A DNA stretch of 64,000 bases from Posidonia oceanica (taxonomy: Eukaryota > Streptophyta > Magnoliopsida > Alismatales > Posidoniaceae). This document shows positions 1 to 10,672 of this stretch, piece by piece. The notes under the pieces were generated by a model. The model did no database searches and was not told where the DNA came from. It was given only the letters and a program-made list of their open reading frames with translations. How positions within the stretch are numbered: the first letter of the stretch is position 1; each line of letters opens with the position of its first letter. The stretch covers positions 87,552,001-87,616,000 of the forward strand of contig JAZBRS010000020.1 of NCBI GenBank assembly GCA_037176725.1. The letters are read 5' to 3'. A program made the translations under genes and the position numbers.

Positions 1-3000
1 CCCATCACTCCAGCCCGCAACTCCCCCCCAAACTTCACCCAGTCACTCACCAGGCCTCCACCTTTCTAAAGCCCCCGGCCTCGAACCCAACCGCTCACCA
101 CAGCTTCCAGACTCCACCACAAACACTTACACCACTCACTGATCAGAAAACCAGCCGACTTCCAATCTCCACCTACAGCCTCCCAAAAAACAATTCAACC
201 ACCCAGAACCACTCCCCGCACCTCCAGCAATCTCCCAGAGCGCTCCATCCAAGCCGACGAGCAGCGGACACCTCCTTCGACCTCCGGCAGCATCCTCTGA
301 ACCCAGAAAAGCCAAAACGTTACCTGAGCTGCAGAACTTCGGTCCGGTTGATCAGGAAGCACCGGAGGGACGTTCTGAAGTGATTCCAACCCCCGCGAGC
401 AGCCGGCAACGTTTGCAGCAACCAGGCGGCCTCCACCGGCGACAGCTGAAGTCACTGACGTCGGGGGAGCGACTCAGGCGCGGGAAAAGGTAATCACTGC
501 TTCCCCTAGCTTCCTCTCCTTCTTCTCTTGCTTCCCCAGCCTTTAGAATGGTTTTTCCGGTCCTCCTGCTCCGTCGTCAGCTCGCCGGACAGTCCTCCTT
601 CTCCGGCGCCGGCTGCTTTTCCTCCGGACACTCCGACCAGCAGAGCGAGTTCCAATCGACCCCCGGAGCTCCGGACGATCGCCGACGTTGCTCTCCGCCT
701 TCCCGCGCATCCTCAGCCCCCCCTGTCGACGGCACGAGCTCTGGAAGCTTAGTGCTACAGTGTTCGTCGCCGTCGACGATCAGCACTGTTTACTTATTTT
801 TCAGTTTATATAGTTTTAGGGTAAATATTGCATGTCTGTCCTAAGTTTCCTCATTTTTGCATTCCAGTCCTTATTTCATTTATTCTGCTTGGTTTTTAAT
901 TAAATACTTTGCTAAATGGCATAATCTGTTTATAGTTTTCAGTATTTGCAAGTAGATCCATTTACTGTGTTGTGCTGCTTTAATATTTTGTAGTTTAGTC
1001 CTCCTGTTTTCTTTTTTTGCACTTAAGTCCTGTACCAAGTCAGTTCATTTATTTACTTATATTTTACCATACTGCATTGCATCCTGGCCCCTTGCATGTT
1101 TTCATTTTTGCATTTAAGTCCCATGCACTGTTAGAACTTAGGATTATTTTTTATTTTTGCATACTGCATTGCATTCCAAGTCCCTGCATTTTTCTGTTTT
1201 TGCATTTAAGTCCATGTACTGTAGAAACTTAGATTCTGATTTTTATTTTTGATTGATGCATTGCATATTTGCCCCTCTACTTTATCATATTGGCAGTTAG
1301 GTCCATTTTAAATGGACAGTAACTGTGCTGCATGCATTTTAACTTACTGCATTGCATTTTTAACCCCGTATTTTCCAGAAATTGCACTGTGGTCCTGTCA
1401 TTTAATTTTCAGAGCATATTTTCCATACTAAATTGCATTTTCAACCCCTGCATGATTGCAAAACCACACTTAGGTCCCTGCATGCTTTAAAAATCATGTA
1501 AAAAGACCATTTTGCCCCTAGGTTGCATTTTAGCCCCTATGCCTACCAAATTTCATACAGACTTTCCACTAGTACCCCCAGACTCCCCAGGACCTTGTTT
1601 TCCGGAAAATTTGCATCTTAGACCCTAGATTTTTTTCAAAATTGCACTCTGACCCCTTTTGGTTTCAAAATCTCTTTCAAAGCATACCTTCTTTTCAAAA
1701 CACCTTTCTGAGCCTAGTTTTTTTTTGCCAAATAGACCCTTGTCTTCCCCTGTTTTCAAAATCCTCCCTGGGACCCTGTTTTCTGGGAAATTTGCACTTT
1801 TATCCCCTCTTCTTTTTCAAGATGCTTTCTGAACTCCTGGTTTTTCTCAAATTACTTCTCTTTGCTTTTCTTGCTTTTGCATGCATCCTGCACTCATTTA
1901 GTCTTGCATTTTAGCATCTCCTTGCACACACTAGCACTTCTAGCTCCCTTTCACTTGGGAGGACCTTTTTGCACATCCCTAGGACCTCCTGAACACCTAG
2001 ATCTGTTCTTCTCCTCTGTTCTGGCCCTTCTGCCTTGGAGCTGCGATATCTTCCAATCCGGCCGTTGGATCTTCTCAAGTGAGCTGCCCAAGCGACCGCA
2101 GCGAAGCGCTCTTCAGCATAGACCAGACAGATTTCAGATCAGGCTCCCGGATTTCCTGGTACGTCCTCCTGAACCCCTGCATTGCATTCATTTGCATGGC
2201 ATTTGCACAGTTTTCCTTGTTTTCGCTTTCTGTCTCTTTGAGCATGTAGAATAGGACTTCCCCTTTCTGCTTGTCTATTCAAATCCTCGTTTCGCGTTTC
2301 TCTGTGTGTTTCGTGTTGCGTTCTCCCTGGATTTGCCACTTTATGTGACTTTCTTCCCCTTTTTCCACGATCCGATCGCATCGCGAGCTTTGGGCAGCAT
2401 GCGAGACACACCGTGGAACGGTTTAGTGGGAAACAGTCGCAAAGAGGTGGTAATCCCTCCATTTGCCCCTTCTCCCCTCAGTAGGTCTTCACACCTACTC
2501 TGAGCGGTCCTAAACAGCGTTTGTTCTTTTACACACGTTGTCTTGCCTCCCCTTCGACCCCTTTTAATCTCTTTCTGCATCCTCGCATTTGCATGGCTTT
2601 TTCGAGGTTTTTGCTTCGCTGTTTTGGCACCGTTTCGCATGCCTGCCCTCGTTTTCGCTCCGTTTTGCGTGCCCATCTGTTTTCTTGTCTCGTTTTGCGC
2701 GCTGTCTTGCCTTCTCGTTCGTTTTGCGTGCCGGTTTTATTCCTTCGCCCCGTTTTGCATACCATTCTGTTTTCTCATCCTGTTTTGCGTACCTTCTTGC
2801 TCTCTTGTCTCGTTTTGCGCGCTGCCTTGTTTTCCGCTCGTTTTGCGTGACGATTTCGCTCTTTTGCATCGTTTTGCGTGCGTTGTTCGCTCCCTGCCTC
2901 GTTTTGCGTGTTTCGCGCCGTTTTCTCTTGCATGTCGATCCCATTGCATGGTTTTCACGCTGTTTTGTTTTCTCGCTTGCATTTGCATATAGGGCTGTGA

Positions 3001-3217
3001 TGCTTACTGCCTGGAGTTCCCACGAGCTAGGTTACGCCTGGTTCGGAACACAGACAGCGCAGCTGAGCACTTAGAGAGCACGTTTACTTCCTTGCATCGT
3101 TTCTTCCCACTTAGAGCACTCCTTGAGCATTCATTTAGGCATTCATAGGCACATAGGCATTCAATCCTGCATCTTTCTGCGTATGCGAGCGTAAGCCTAG
3201 AAAGACCGATTTTCGGG

Positions 3218-3250
3218 CGTGTCGGGGGTGCCTAATACCTTCCCCGCACG
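3218..3250 (+). promoter_or_regulatory. Conserved LTR hairpin, A 5' copy
   Basis: CGTG, a one-base bulge and CGGGG (3218-3227) pair with CCCCGCACG (3242-3250) around a 14-nt loop that contains CCTAATACCTT. The same hairpin recurs at 23890-23922. Diverged versions occur in D, E, C and F, with compensating stem changes and the same loop length. It lies about 320 nt before the LTR end. The function is unknown to me; a role in the genomic RNA (R/U5) is inferred. Confidence 0.65.
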
Positions 3251-3440
3251 TAACAGGAGTCCTTACCCTGTCTTTTGGCCCGCAATGACCGTACCGCCCT
3301 TATCCTAGGCTAGAGTCATCTCATTTGCATTTGTTTGCATTTGTTTCCCTTTGCATTGCTTTGCTTTGCATTTATTGCTCGGTTTTGCGCGTTAATTCAC
3401 GCATTACCCCGGTTTTCCTCGTCTTCCGTTAATAGACATG

Positions 3441-3450
3441 GTGGCGACTC
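3441..3450 (+). other. Primer-site-like motif inside LTR (A 5')
   Basis: GTGGCGACTC is identical to the first ten bases around the true primer site at 3570-3579 and lies about 130 nt upstream, inside the LTR. It is preceded by a conserved CGTCTTCC...AATAGAC context that also occurs in the LTRs of D, E, C and F. The second A copy is at 24113-24122. Confidence 0.6.
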
Positions 3451-3570
3451 TGATTTGTCTTATCTTTTCCTTTTTCTCCTCGATTTTAAGTGTTTTTTTG
3501 AGTTGAGCCTCTTCCTTGGATCTCAATCGCCGCTAAATAGCGAGCCTGGTTCCGATCGGGATCGCTACAG

Positions 3571-3588
3571 TGGCGACTCCGCTGGGGA
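3571..3588 (+). other. Primer binding site of element A
   Basis: TGGCGACTCCGCTGGGGA begins one base after the LTR terminus CTACA. It matches the minus-strand primer site type reported for Ogre/Tat elements, which I recall as tRNA-Arg; the tRNA identity was not checked. Equivalent sites occur at 26317-26334 (D, reverse strand), 29572-29589 (C, mutated) and 45432-45449 (F). Confidence 0.9.
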
Positions 3589-4897
3589 TTAGACTAGACT
3601 CCGGCTTTCGTTCTCGGCTTTTCGCTCGCTTGTTTTGTAGTTTTGTCTACCTTGTGTGCCTTTCTTGCCTGTTTTGCTCGCCTTTCTGTGCAAACCCCTA
3701 GCAAGTCGCTTCGTGGCTACTTTGCTTGGGTTTTGCACCTCTTTCGCCTCGGTTTGCGCTTTCTTTTACCTGGCTTCGCTTATTTGCTTGTTTATTTACT
3801 TATTGTCCTGCTTATACTCCTATTTCTTTTACAGTCTGCTTACTTTCACCTTGTTTTGCCTTACTTGCTTATTATTGCTTTAATTCTTGCACATTGCATG
3901 TCTACATACTTTGTTTGGCTAAAATACATGCTTTTTGGATGTTGAATGCTTCTTTTACACTCTTGCTATGCCACTACACACGCACATACTATGCCTACGT
4001 GCCTTTTGACTTGATGAATGCTTCTTTTTCACCATCATATTCACAAACACTCGCACATGCCATGAACATGCCTTTTGTTGTGTTGTATGATGGTTGCTTG
4101 CCATTTTGACTGATTTTCTTCCCTTTCGCACATGCCATGCTTAGGATAGTAGAGACCTGTCTGCTTTCCCCATGGTTAACTAAAAAATGCAAGTAAAAAG
4201 AACCTCTAGGGGCAACTAGAGACTACAGACAATCCTTCACTCCCTTTGGTTAATAAAATGTGCAAGATAAAAAACTCTAAGCATTTGCATAAGCATCATA
4301 TAGGGCATGCATTCTTCTCCTCTGAGTCCACCTACTAGTCTGCGAAGGACGATTCCGGCCTCTTGTTCCACTGCTTTGGGCGTGGCATAAGTCGGTCGGT
4401 CCGTCCCCTCCTTGTCCAGGGGTCGTGTCGGTGTTAGTAGAGGGTACCACCCACGCTTTGGCGGGGTAGAGGCCACTAACGCACCACCCTGTCATTACCT
4501 GAGCTTTGGGCCGGGAGTTAGACAGGGGACCTACTTTTTCTGACCTGAGTCGGTGACCCGTACATCCAGGGATACCCGGAGTAGACAGCCTTGCTAGGGA
4601 ACACTAGTTAGGTAAGGGGGCATACTAGAAAGCATGCATATCATTCACGCCACTTAACTAACTCATTTGCATTCATCCTCTAGTTTCTAACCCTAATTTC
4701 CTTCTGTTGTGTCAGCGTGATCGGTAAGCGAGTTCCCTTTGCCAGAGCTTGAGTACCGACCCTCGTTGACCCCCTTTTGCGACTTAGTTCGCGACCATTC
4801 CCCTTCCGAGCTATCCGCACTTGCGACGATAGCTCCTCTTAGGAGGCATCGCTTGAATACCCGTCGCAGCCCAGTTCTCACACGCTCTAGGTCAGCA
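3589..4897 (+). other. Untranslated leader of element A
   Basis: About 1.3 kb lies between the primer site and the gag ATG. The first part is T-rich with short GCAT words. At 4317-4500 it contains a block that is recognisable in the leaders of C (about 30139-30320), F (about 45970-46090) and twice in D, although the surrounding leader has diverged. I find no long ORF on the sense strand. The conserved block could be a packaging or translation signal; this is inference. Confidence 0.7.
4317..4500 (+). promoter_or_regulatory. Conserved leader block of Tat-like elements
   Basis: The block contains a run of recognisable words in fixed order: GAGTCCACCTA, TAGTCTG, GAAGGA, GTCGGTC, CCTTGTCC, GGTCGTGTCGGTGTTAGTAG, ACCCACGCTTTGG and GGCCACTAACGCACCAC. 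The same order is seen in C, F and twice in D. Conservation of a non-coding leader across elements with very diverged LTRs suggests a cis-acting signal. The antisense strand is also open for part of it, but the frames differ between elements, so coding is unlikely. Confidence 0.55.
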
Positions 4898-7800
4898 ATG
4901 GCCCAGTACGTTAGTGAGCCTTCTTTTACTCCCGTCACGGAGGGTGTTTCCGTTCCGGCCCCTCTGGTTGCTCCCTCTGTCCCTCTTGTTCCCCCTCCGA
5001 CGCCAGGGTTTCCTCCTCTGACGTCTCTAGGTTCTCAATACACCCCGGGACAGTGGCAAGCCTCCCTTCCTCCGGATCCGGTCGCCGAATCTATCTTGAC
5101 GGCCGTTACTCGCGCTCCGGAGACGCCACTGCCCCCTCCGTCCCAGGGATACGTCGCTTTCGACATCCCTTCCACCGCTGCTGCGACCTTCTCTGTAGAA
5201 TCCTTCCCTCCCGGACAGACTGTGTCCGTGCCACTTGTTTCTCAGCCTCCGCCGGCACTGCACTTCAGCATCCCCACTGGCGAGACGCCCGAGGCGCAGT
5301 ACCAGCATCTGATGGAGCTCGCCCAGAGACTGCATGGCATGGCTCTATCAGTTCGTCCTTCTTCTGTCTCTGTCATCCCTGAGGTTCCTCCGAGGCCAGT
5401 TCCTGCATTCCTTGCATCGACCTCTGCACCTCCGCCTCGACCATCGTCGCAACTACTCACGGTTCCGACGATGGGGGCTCGTTTACCGCCTCCTCCTGCA
5501 CAACACTTGGCACAGCATGCTCCACTTCCTTCTGGTGGTCAACCCTTCGGATCGGCTGGAGCCCAGTACCTCACTGGCTCACTGTCTGGCACCCCGCCTG
5601 CACAGCAACTGGTGCTCCGCCATCCTACTCCTGTCCCAGCACAGCATGGCATTTATTCTTCTCCTCTCCCTCAAGTCCAGCATCCTGCATACACTCCTGC
5701 ATACACTATCCCCCAGCACGGATACGCCGGCCATCCCGTCGCTCCACCAGGCGACGCTATGGTAGATCCGGAGGAGCACTTAGGTGCGACCCATTCGGCG
5801 TATGTGCTCGCTACCCCTGCTGATCCCTCTCCTACAGCAGCAATCCCAGACCCCATCAATAACCGGATGGACGTCTTGGAGAAAGCACTACGACTAGTGC
5901 AGGGTACTGAGCACCAGACCTACCAGTTCCGGGACCTCTGTTGCTTTCCAGAGGCGGTACTCCCTCTGAAATTCAAAATCCCGGACTTCGAGAAGTATAA
6001 TGGTAGGGGCTGCCCTGTAGCACACCTGAAGGCGTATTGCGGTGATCTCGCTCAGCTTCAGGCTGACGAGAGGTTGCTGATCCGCTTGTTCCAGAAGAGT
6101 TTGACCGGGCCGGCGCTCAAGTGGTTCACATCACTCGATATGTCAGCCATCAAGACTTGGAACGACCTCAGTCAGGCGTTCCTGGAACAATACTCCTTCA
6201 ACCTCGATCTTGTCCCAAAGAGGGCGGACCTGATCGCCATCAAGCAGAACTCTGGCGAGCCGTTCGGGGAGTACGTCGGCCGCTGGCGCGCCCTTGCCTC
6301 TCAGGTTCGGGATAGACCCTCCGACGAGGAATCTATCGAGATCGTTATCAAAGGGGCGCAGCCGTCTCTCGGAGCTTTGCTTAGCATTCAACCAGTCACT
6401 ACTTTCGCGGCACTCATCAGAGCTGGAGCGCGCGTGGAGAGTTCTTTGCGGAGTGGCAACTTCCCAGCTCTCTCTGCGTTCGCTAAGCAGGCAGTGATAA
6501 GCAGCAACAGTGCCAACAGCAGCACCTCCAACAACAACAACAGCGGCAGCAACAACAACCGCCCGAAGAGGAAGGATTCGCCGAAACCCGCTGTTGCATT
6601 CGTCGATTCTCCTGCAGTGCCTGTCCGCTTGCCGTCACGGCCTGCCCCAGCTCAGGTGGTGTACGCTCCTACACCTAGGATCCCGCACACACCGCACATC
6701 ACAACCACCGCTAGACCGGTTTATCCTGCCGCACCGGTTCAGCAAGGCCCGTACCCAAGGCAAAGAAGACCACCCGCTGAGAGGCAGAATTTCACCCCAC
6801 TGGTGGAACCACTCACGGTCATCTTGCCAAAGGTGGCATCGCTCCTGAAGTTCCCGGAGGTTCGTCCGCCGCCAAGCCCTCTGCCGCATTGGTTTAGGCC
6901 GGACCTCTTCTGCAATTTCCATCGAAGCGTCGGGCATTCGACGGATAATTGCTTCTCCCTGCGGAACGCAATTCAGGACCTGATCGAATCGGGAACGATT
7001 GTGATCGACACGCACGAGGCTTCCACTCAAGCACGCACCCATGCATCTGCATCTCCAGCTGTTCCCCCGCATTCTGGCATCGTCCGCCAACCTTTACCGG
7101 AGCACTCTCATCCGGGAAGGGCGGGAACCTCAGGCGTCCACTCTGTCTTTCCCTCTGGGCCCGCTACCTCTGTAGTGGACCCTTCTGATCTTATCTCTGA
7201 CCTCTCTGAACCTTTCCCAGTCAGTCTCTATTTGGCGGCAGTTGCCGGCTCCGAGTCGGGAATCCATTTGATCCGACCGCGTGCCAGGCCGGAGCGCCCT
7301 CGCGCGTCTCCCACCGTGCTCCCTCAGGCTCAATCTCCCGTACACCTTTTAGCCAGAGCCCAGTCTAGTTCTCCCATTCACCTTCTAGGGCGACCTCAAC
7401 CACACCTTCTAGGCAGACCTCAACCTGCCCCAGCCTTCCCACCCCAACAACCATATCCCTTAGACAGACCTCAGTATCCTGTAGGTCCCCCTGTAACCCC
7501 TCCTGTGCTCGCAGCACATGCTCCAGTCGTCATTAACTTGACCATGGACACCCATCGCGTCCCTTACAGCTACGCCACAGAAATGTGCGCGGAAGTAACG
7601 CGATCGGGGAGGATTCACAGGCCCCCAGCACCGGCAACTAGGCCAACTCATCCTAGACCTGTTATACCCCCACCCTCAGGCCAACCCTTAGCAAATCCAG
7701 CCCCAGATCAGCCTATAGTTAGCCAAGCCCCTAGCCGGAGTGTAGTAACCCAGCTTCCTGCCACTACCCCTGTAGAACCTGCTAGAATCACCCCTCCAGC

Positions 7801-10672
7801 TGCTAGGAGAGACCAACCTAGAGCAGACCTAACCTCCCAGCTTAAGAAGGTTAAAGCTGACATCTCCATCTGGGATTTGATCCACACTTCTGCCGAACAT
7901 CGCGAGGCTTTTCTTCGTGTGTTCCAGGCTGCTCGTGTGTCCCAGTCCATTGAGCCTTCTACCTTGGAGAGCATGGTTGGGTTAATCGCGGAGCCCCAGG
8001 TCATCTCTTTTACGAGTGATGAGCTGCCTCCGGCAGGGATTAATCACAACCAGCCCCTATTCGTCACGGTGCAGTACAAAAACTTTCGCATTCCCCTAAC
8101 ACTGGTTGATAACGGGTCAGGCCTTAATGTCTGCCCCTTGCGTACAGCAACCAAGCTCGGATTCAAAGCCGAGGATATCACGCCAGCCGTGAAGGGAATG
8201 ACTGCTTTTGACAACACTCACCATGACGCTCTAGGGATTCTGATTATCCCTCTGGCTATCGGCCCGGTCGTCTCTGACGTGGAATTTTATGTCGTCGACT
8301 TGAAGCCTAACTTCAATCTTCTGCTTGGGCGCCCTTGGCTTCACAAGCATCAGGTCCTTCCTTCGACCCTCCATCGAATGATAAAGTACCGTCGTGGCGA
8401 TGATGTCATTGTCGTCATGGCGGAGAACTTTGAGAAGGAGCGGATTGAAGCAGTTTCTCCCGTGTCTTCGCAATCCATCCCATTTGACCCTGAGACTTCT
8501 GAAGCCCTCTATCGTGTTAACCGGTGCGAGCCAGTTAACTTCGTTCCTGATCTTGAACGTGTCAACTCTTTGGCCGTTCACAGTAACCCCTTTCGAATGG
8601 TCGAGAATGTATGTCACAGGTGGGGTTACACAAAGGGTACGCCACTCGGGCGTCACGGCCAAGGGATCGCGGAGGCGATCATAGCAGTGGAGCGAAGGAA
8701 GTCTGAAGGTCTCGGCTACGAACCAAGGCTCGACGAAGATCACTGCTTCCAGCTCAAGGATCGTGCACCAGCCATTCCCAGAGACCTCACTAACTTTACC
8801 AGTGCAGGAATTCTGGGATCAACTGACTACCAAGCCGCAGCGCCGACAGAGGATTGGGTGTGTGTTGAGGACTACTACTCGGATGAGGAGCAGTCTGATG
8901 CAACAGAGGCAGTCCCAATCAGTTCAGCAGAAACAGTGGTCAGAGCAGAAGCCCCACAGTCAGTTTATTCAGCTCTCCCTCTGGCAGAAACAGCAGGCAG
9001 TTCAGCAGGCCCTGTGGCAAAAGCAAGTTCTCATCCTTTTCCAGCCACACCAGCTTCTCAAGAACAGTCAGCAGCAGTGCAGGAGTCAGAGACACTCCTC
9101 TTGGCAGAACCAAGCGTGCTACCAGCGGTCACTGCAACATCAGTGCCACTGCCCCCATCTCTGGAGGGGCAGTCCATCAACTCAGTCGGCAGCGTGGCCC
9201 AGCCCGCTCCCTCAGCATCATCCTCAGGAATGCAGTTGGCCCAGTCCGCTCCGCATTCTCCTGACGACCTGCAGCAGCTCTCATGGCAAGACCCTACGGC
9301 GTCAGAAGCTGCGCTCTCTCAGTTACGGCCCGATACAAAAGGCCAACTGAGCACTACACTCTCCGGGCCCTTGAGCCCTCCAAAGAGCACCCCTGCTTAT
9401 TCTCCAGCAGTGACCCTGGAAGCTTATCCATCAGTAGCACCGCTAGCTTGTCTATTTGGGCCATCTACATCAGAGCTGCTATCAGCAGACGCGCCCGTGA
9501 ACCAGATCATGCAGACCCCAAGGGCGGCGATCCATCTTGCAGCCGGGCCAGTGCCGCAGGCCCCCGGCGCCTACTACGTCGACTCCCCCTCAGACGAAGA
9601 AGAAGGAGTGGCGATAGAAGCCCAGGTCGATTCTTGGATGTCCGACTTAGAGTTGCTTTATCAAGAACAACTCCAGTCAATAGCAGAAGACCTGGCAGAC
9701 CATCAAGCTGCAGAAAGGAAAGGAAAAGCCGTAGTTACAGATCCTCCTCTGCAGGAGGACCATGCCTCCATCATGGTCCTAGAAAACTCAGCAGTGCCGG
9801 ACTCCCCTAGACCAGATGAGCTCATCACTCTTCAACCAGAAGGCGGGTCTAGGTGGTTTGTGCAACCCATGCCTTACTTGAACAATATACCGAGCGGCAG
9901 TAACCAGATCAGCCACCAGTCCGGCATATCCTCCACAAGCACACTAGAAGACCCAGAGGGGAGAACATCAGCAGTACATGCAGCAGCAGTAACAGAGCAG
10001 AATGCCTCAGCAGCAGAGCAGTCAGCAGCCTTAGCAGCAGAACAGTCAGCAGTATCAGCAGTAGAGTCAGCTAAGCCTTCAGCAGTATCAACAGAGCACT
10101 CAGCAGAGTCAGTCAGGCCAGAGCAAACAGTAGAAGGAGTTGCTAGGACGGAGGTCGCGCACCGAGGCTACAAGAATACTCGAGTAAGCATGACCATCCT
10201 GAAGCGTCACCAGGGCCAAGCAGCGGAACACATACACTCTTTCAGCATTGCAAGTCCTTCTTTCGAGAAAGAGATCCTCTCAGAACTTGTTGCTTATGGA
10301 GAAGAAGACGATACGGGCGTAGACGAGACTGACGAACCTTTGCCCGAGTTCCGACCCTATGACGACGACCCAGAAGGCCCCAACCTCCATGTTGAAGAAG
10401 AAACAGAGGTTGTCAACATCGGCACAGCTGAGGAAGTCAGAGAAGTTTGCATCAGTGCCCAGCTGTCCACCCAGGTTCGAGCAGAATTCATCGCATTCCT
10501 GAAAGAATATGTGGATGTCTTCGCCTGGAGTTATGAAGATATGGTCAGCCTTGACATAGAGATAGTGGTGCACAATCTGCCCTTAAATCCGGATGCCAAG
10601 CCAGTAAAGCAGAAATTGAGAAGATGGCGACCGCAGTGGCTGCTCATGATCAAAGAAGAGATAATGAAGTAG
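4898..10672 (+). CDS. gag-pro: Element A Gag-protease polyprotein, ending at a stop before RT
   Basis: The frame is open from about 4739, but the first ATG is 4898 and begins MAQ. The same ATGGCCCA start is shared by C and F, so I chose it. The long Pro/Ser/Ala-rich N-terminus is followed by a retrotransposon Gag domain near residues 345-525 (FKIPDFEKYNG, LKWFTSL, FGEYVGRW). An Asn/Ser linker follows, then a zinc-knuckle variant CX2HX4HX4C near residue 672. A conserved pre-protease segment (ISIWDLI, SAEHREAF) leads to an aspartic protease near residues 1060-1150, with DNGS in place of the usual DTG and later LLLGRPW. A G-patch (PLGRHGQG) lies near residue 1250. Gln/Ala/Ser-rich spacer continues to the RT N-terminus, where TAG at 10670-10672 ends the frame. 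Gag would form the particle and the protease would process it. DNG is also changed in F (DIG), so it may be a lineage trait or decay. Confidence 0.9.
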   Translation: MAQYVSEPSFTPVTEGVSVPAPLVAPSVPLVPPPTPGFPPLTSLGSQYTPGQWQASLPPDPVAESILTAVTRAPETPLPPPSQGYVAFDIPSTAAATFSVESFPPGQTVSVPLVSQPPPALHFSIPTGETPEAQYQHLMELAQRLHGMALSVRPSSVSVIPEVPPRPVPAFLASTSAPPPRPSSQLLTVPTMGARLPPPPAQHLAQHAPLPSGGQPFGSAGAQYLTGSLSGTPPAQQLVLRHPTPVPAQHGIYSSPLPQVQHPAYTPAYTIPQHGYAGHPVAPPGDAMVDPEEHLGATHSAYVLATPADPSPTAAIPDPINNRMDVLEKALRLVQGTEHQTYQFRDLCCFPEAVLPLKFKIPDFEKYNGRGCPVAHLKAYCGDLAQLQADERLLIRLFQKSLTGPALKWFTSLDMSAIKTWNDLSQAFLEQYSFNLDLVPKRADLIAIKQNSGEPFGEYVGRWRALASQVRDRPSDEESIEIVIKGAQPSLGALLSIQPVTTFAALIRAGARVESSLRSGNFPALSAFAKQAVISSNSANSSTSNNNNSGSNNNRPKRKDSPKPAVAFVDSPAVPVRLPSRPAPAQVVYAPTPRIPHTPHITTTARPVYPAAPVQQGPYPRQRRPPAERQNFTPLVEPLTVILPKVASLLKFPEVRPPPSPLPHWFRPDLFCNFHRSVGHSTDNCFSLRNAIQDLIESGTIVIDTHEASTQARTHASASPAVPPHSGIVRQPLPEHSHPGRAGTSGVHSVFPSGPATSVVDPSDLISDLSEPFPVSLYLAAVAGSESGIHLIRPRARPERPRASPTVLPQAQSPVHLLARAQSSSPIHLLGRPQPHLLGRPQPAPAFPPQQPYPLDRPQYPVGPPVTPPVLAAHAPVVINLTMDTHRVPYSYATEMCAEVTRSGRIHRPPAPATRPTHPRPVIPPPSGQPLANPAPDQPIVSQAPSRSVVTQLPATTPVEPARITPPAARRDQPRADLTSQLKKVKADISIWDLIHTSAEHREAFLRVFQAARVSQSIEPSTLESMVGLIAEPQVISFTSDELPPAGINHNQPLFVTVQYKNFRIPLTLVDNGSGLNVCPLRTATKLGFKAEDITPAVKGMTAFDNTHHDALGILIIPLAIGPVVSDVEFYVVDLKPNFNLLLGRPWLHKHQVLPSTLHRMIKYRRGDDVIVVMAENFEKERIEAVSPVSSQSIPFDPETSEALYRVNRCEPVNFVPDLERVNSLAVHSNPFRMVENVCHRWGYTKGTPLGRHGQGIAEAIIAVERRKSEGLGYEPRLDEDHCFQLKDRAPAIPRDLTNFTSAGILGSTDYQAAAPTEDWVCVEDYYSDEEQSDATEAVPISSAETVVRAEAPQSVYSALPLAETAGSSAGPVAKASSHPFPATPASQEQSAAVQESETLLLAEPSVLPAVTATSVPLPPSLEGQSINSVGSVAQPAPSASSSGMQLAQSAPHSPDDLQQLSWQDPTASEAALSQLRPDTKGQLSTTLSGPLSPPKSTPAYSPAVTLEAYPSVAPLACLFGPSTSELLSADAPVNQIMQTPRAAIHLAAGPVPQAPGAYYVDSPSDEEEGVAIEAQVDSWMSDLELLYQEQLQSIAEDLADHQAAERKGKAVVTDPPLQEDHASIMVLENSAVPDSPRPDELITLQPEGGSRWFVQPMPYLNNIPSGSNQISHQSGISSTSTLEDPEGRTSAVHAAAVTEQNASAAEQSAALAAEQSAVSAVESAKPSAVSTEHSAESVRPEQTVEGVARTEVAHRGYKNTRVSMTILKRHQGQAAEHIHSFSIASPSFEKEILSELVAYGEEDDTGVDETDEPLPEFRPYDDDPEGPNLHVEEETEVVNIGTAEEVREVCISAQLSTQVRAEFIAFLKEYVDVFAWSYEDMVSLDIEIVVHNLPLNPDAKPVKQKLRRWRPQWLLMIKEEIMK

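Larger units (their letters stand above)
1..3569 (+). repeat. Element A 5' LTR, last 3569 bp (left part outside window)
   Basis: This stretch is repeated at 20673-24241 with a constant offset of 20672 and about 16 single-base differences by eye, nearly all transitions. It ends in CTACA, followed after one base by the primer binding site, so it is the 3' part of the 5' LTR. It holds a C-rich start, many T-rich stretches carrying GCATT words, a diverged tandem repeat at about 2600-2930 built on CGTTTTGCGTGCC, the conserved 14-nt-loop hairpin at 3218-3250 and a primer-site-like motif at 3441-3450. Short ORFs here recur in the other LTR only because the LTR is duplicated, and I do not consider them genes. 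Promoter, R region and polyadenylation site must lie in the LTR, but I cannot place them securely. Confidence 0.95.

Noticed and set aside
2521..3074. Overlapping long ORFs on both strands in the A LTR (repeated at 23193-23746)
   Set aside because: They come from a tandem repeat with a period near 30 and are present in both LTRs by duplication. The translated products are low-complexity and frame-independent.
4237..4495. Antisense ORF in the leader block with similarity to plus-strand ORFs in D leader
   Set aside because: The similarity follows from nucleotide conservation. Frames shift between elements and there is no consistent start or stop.
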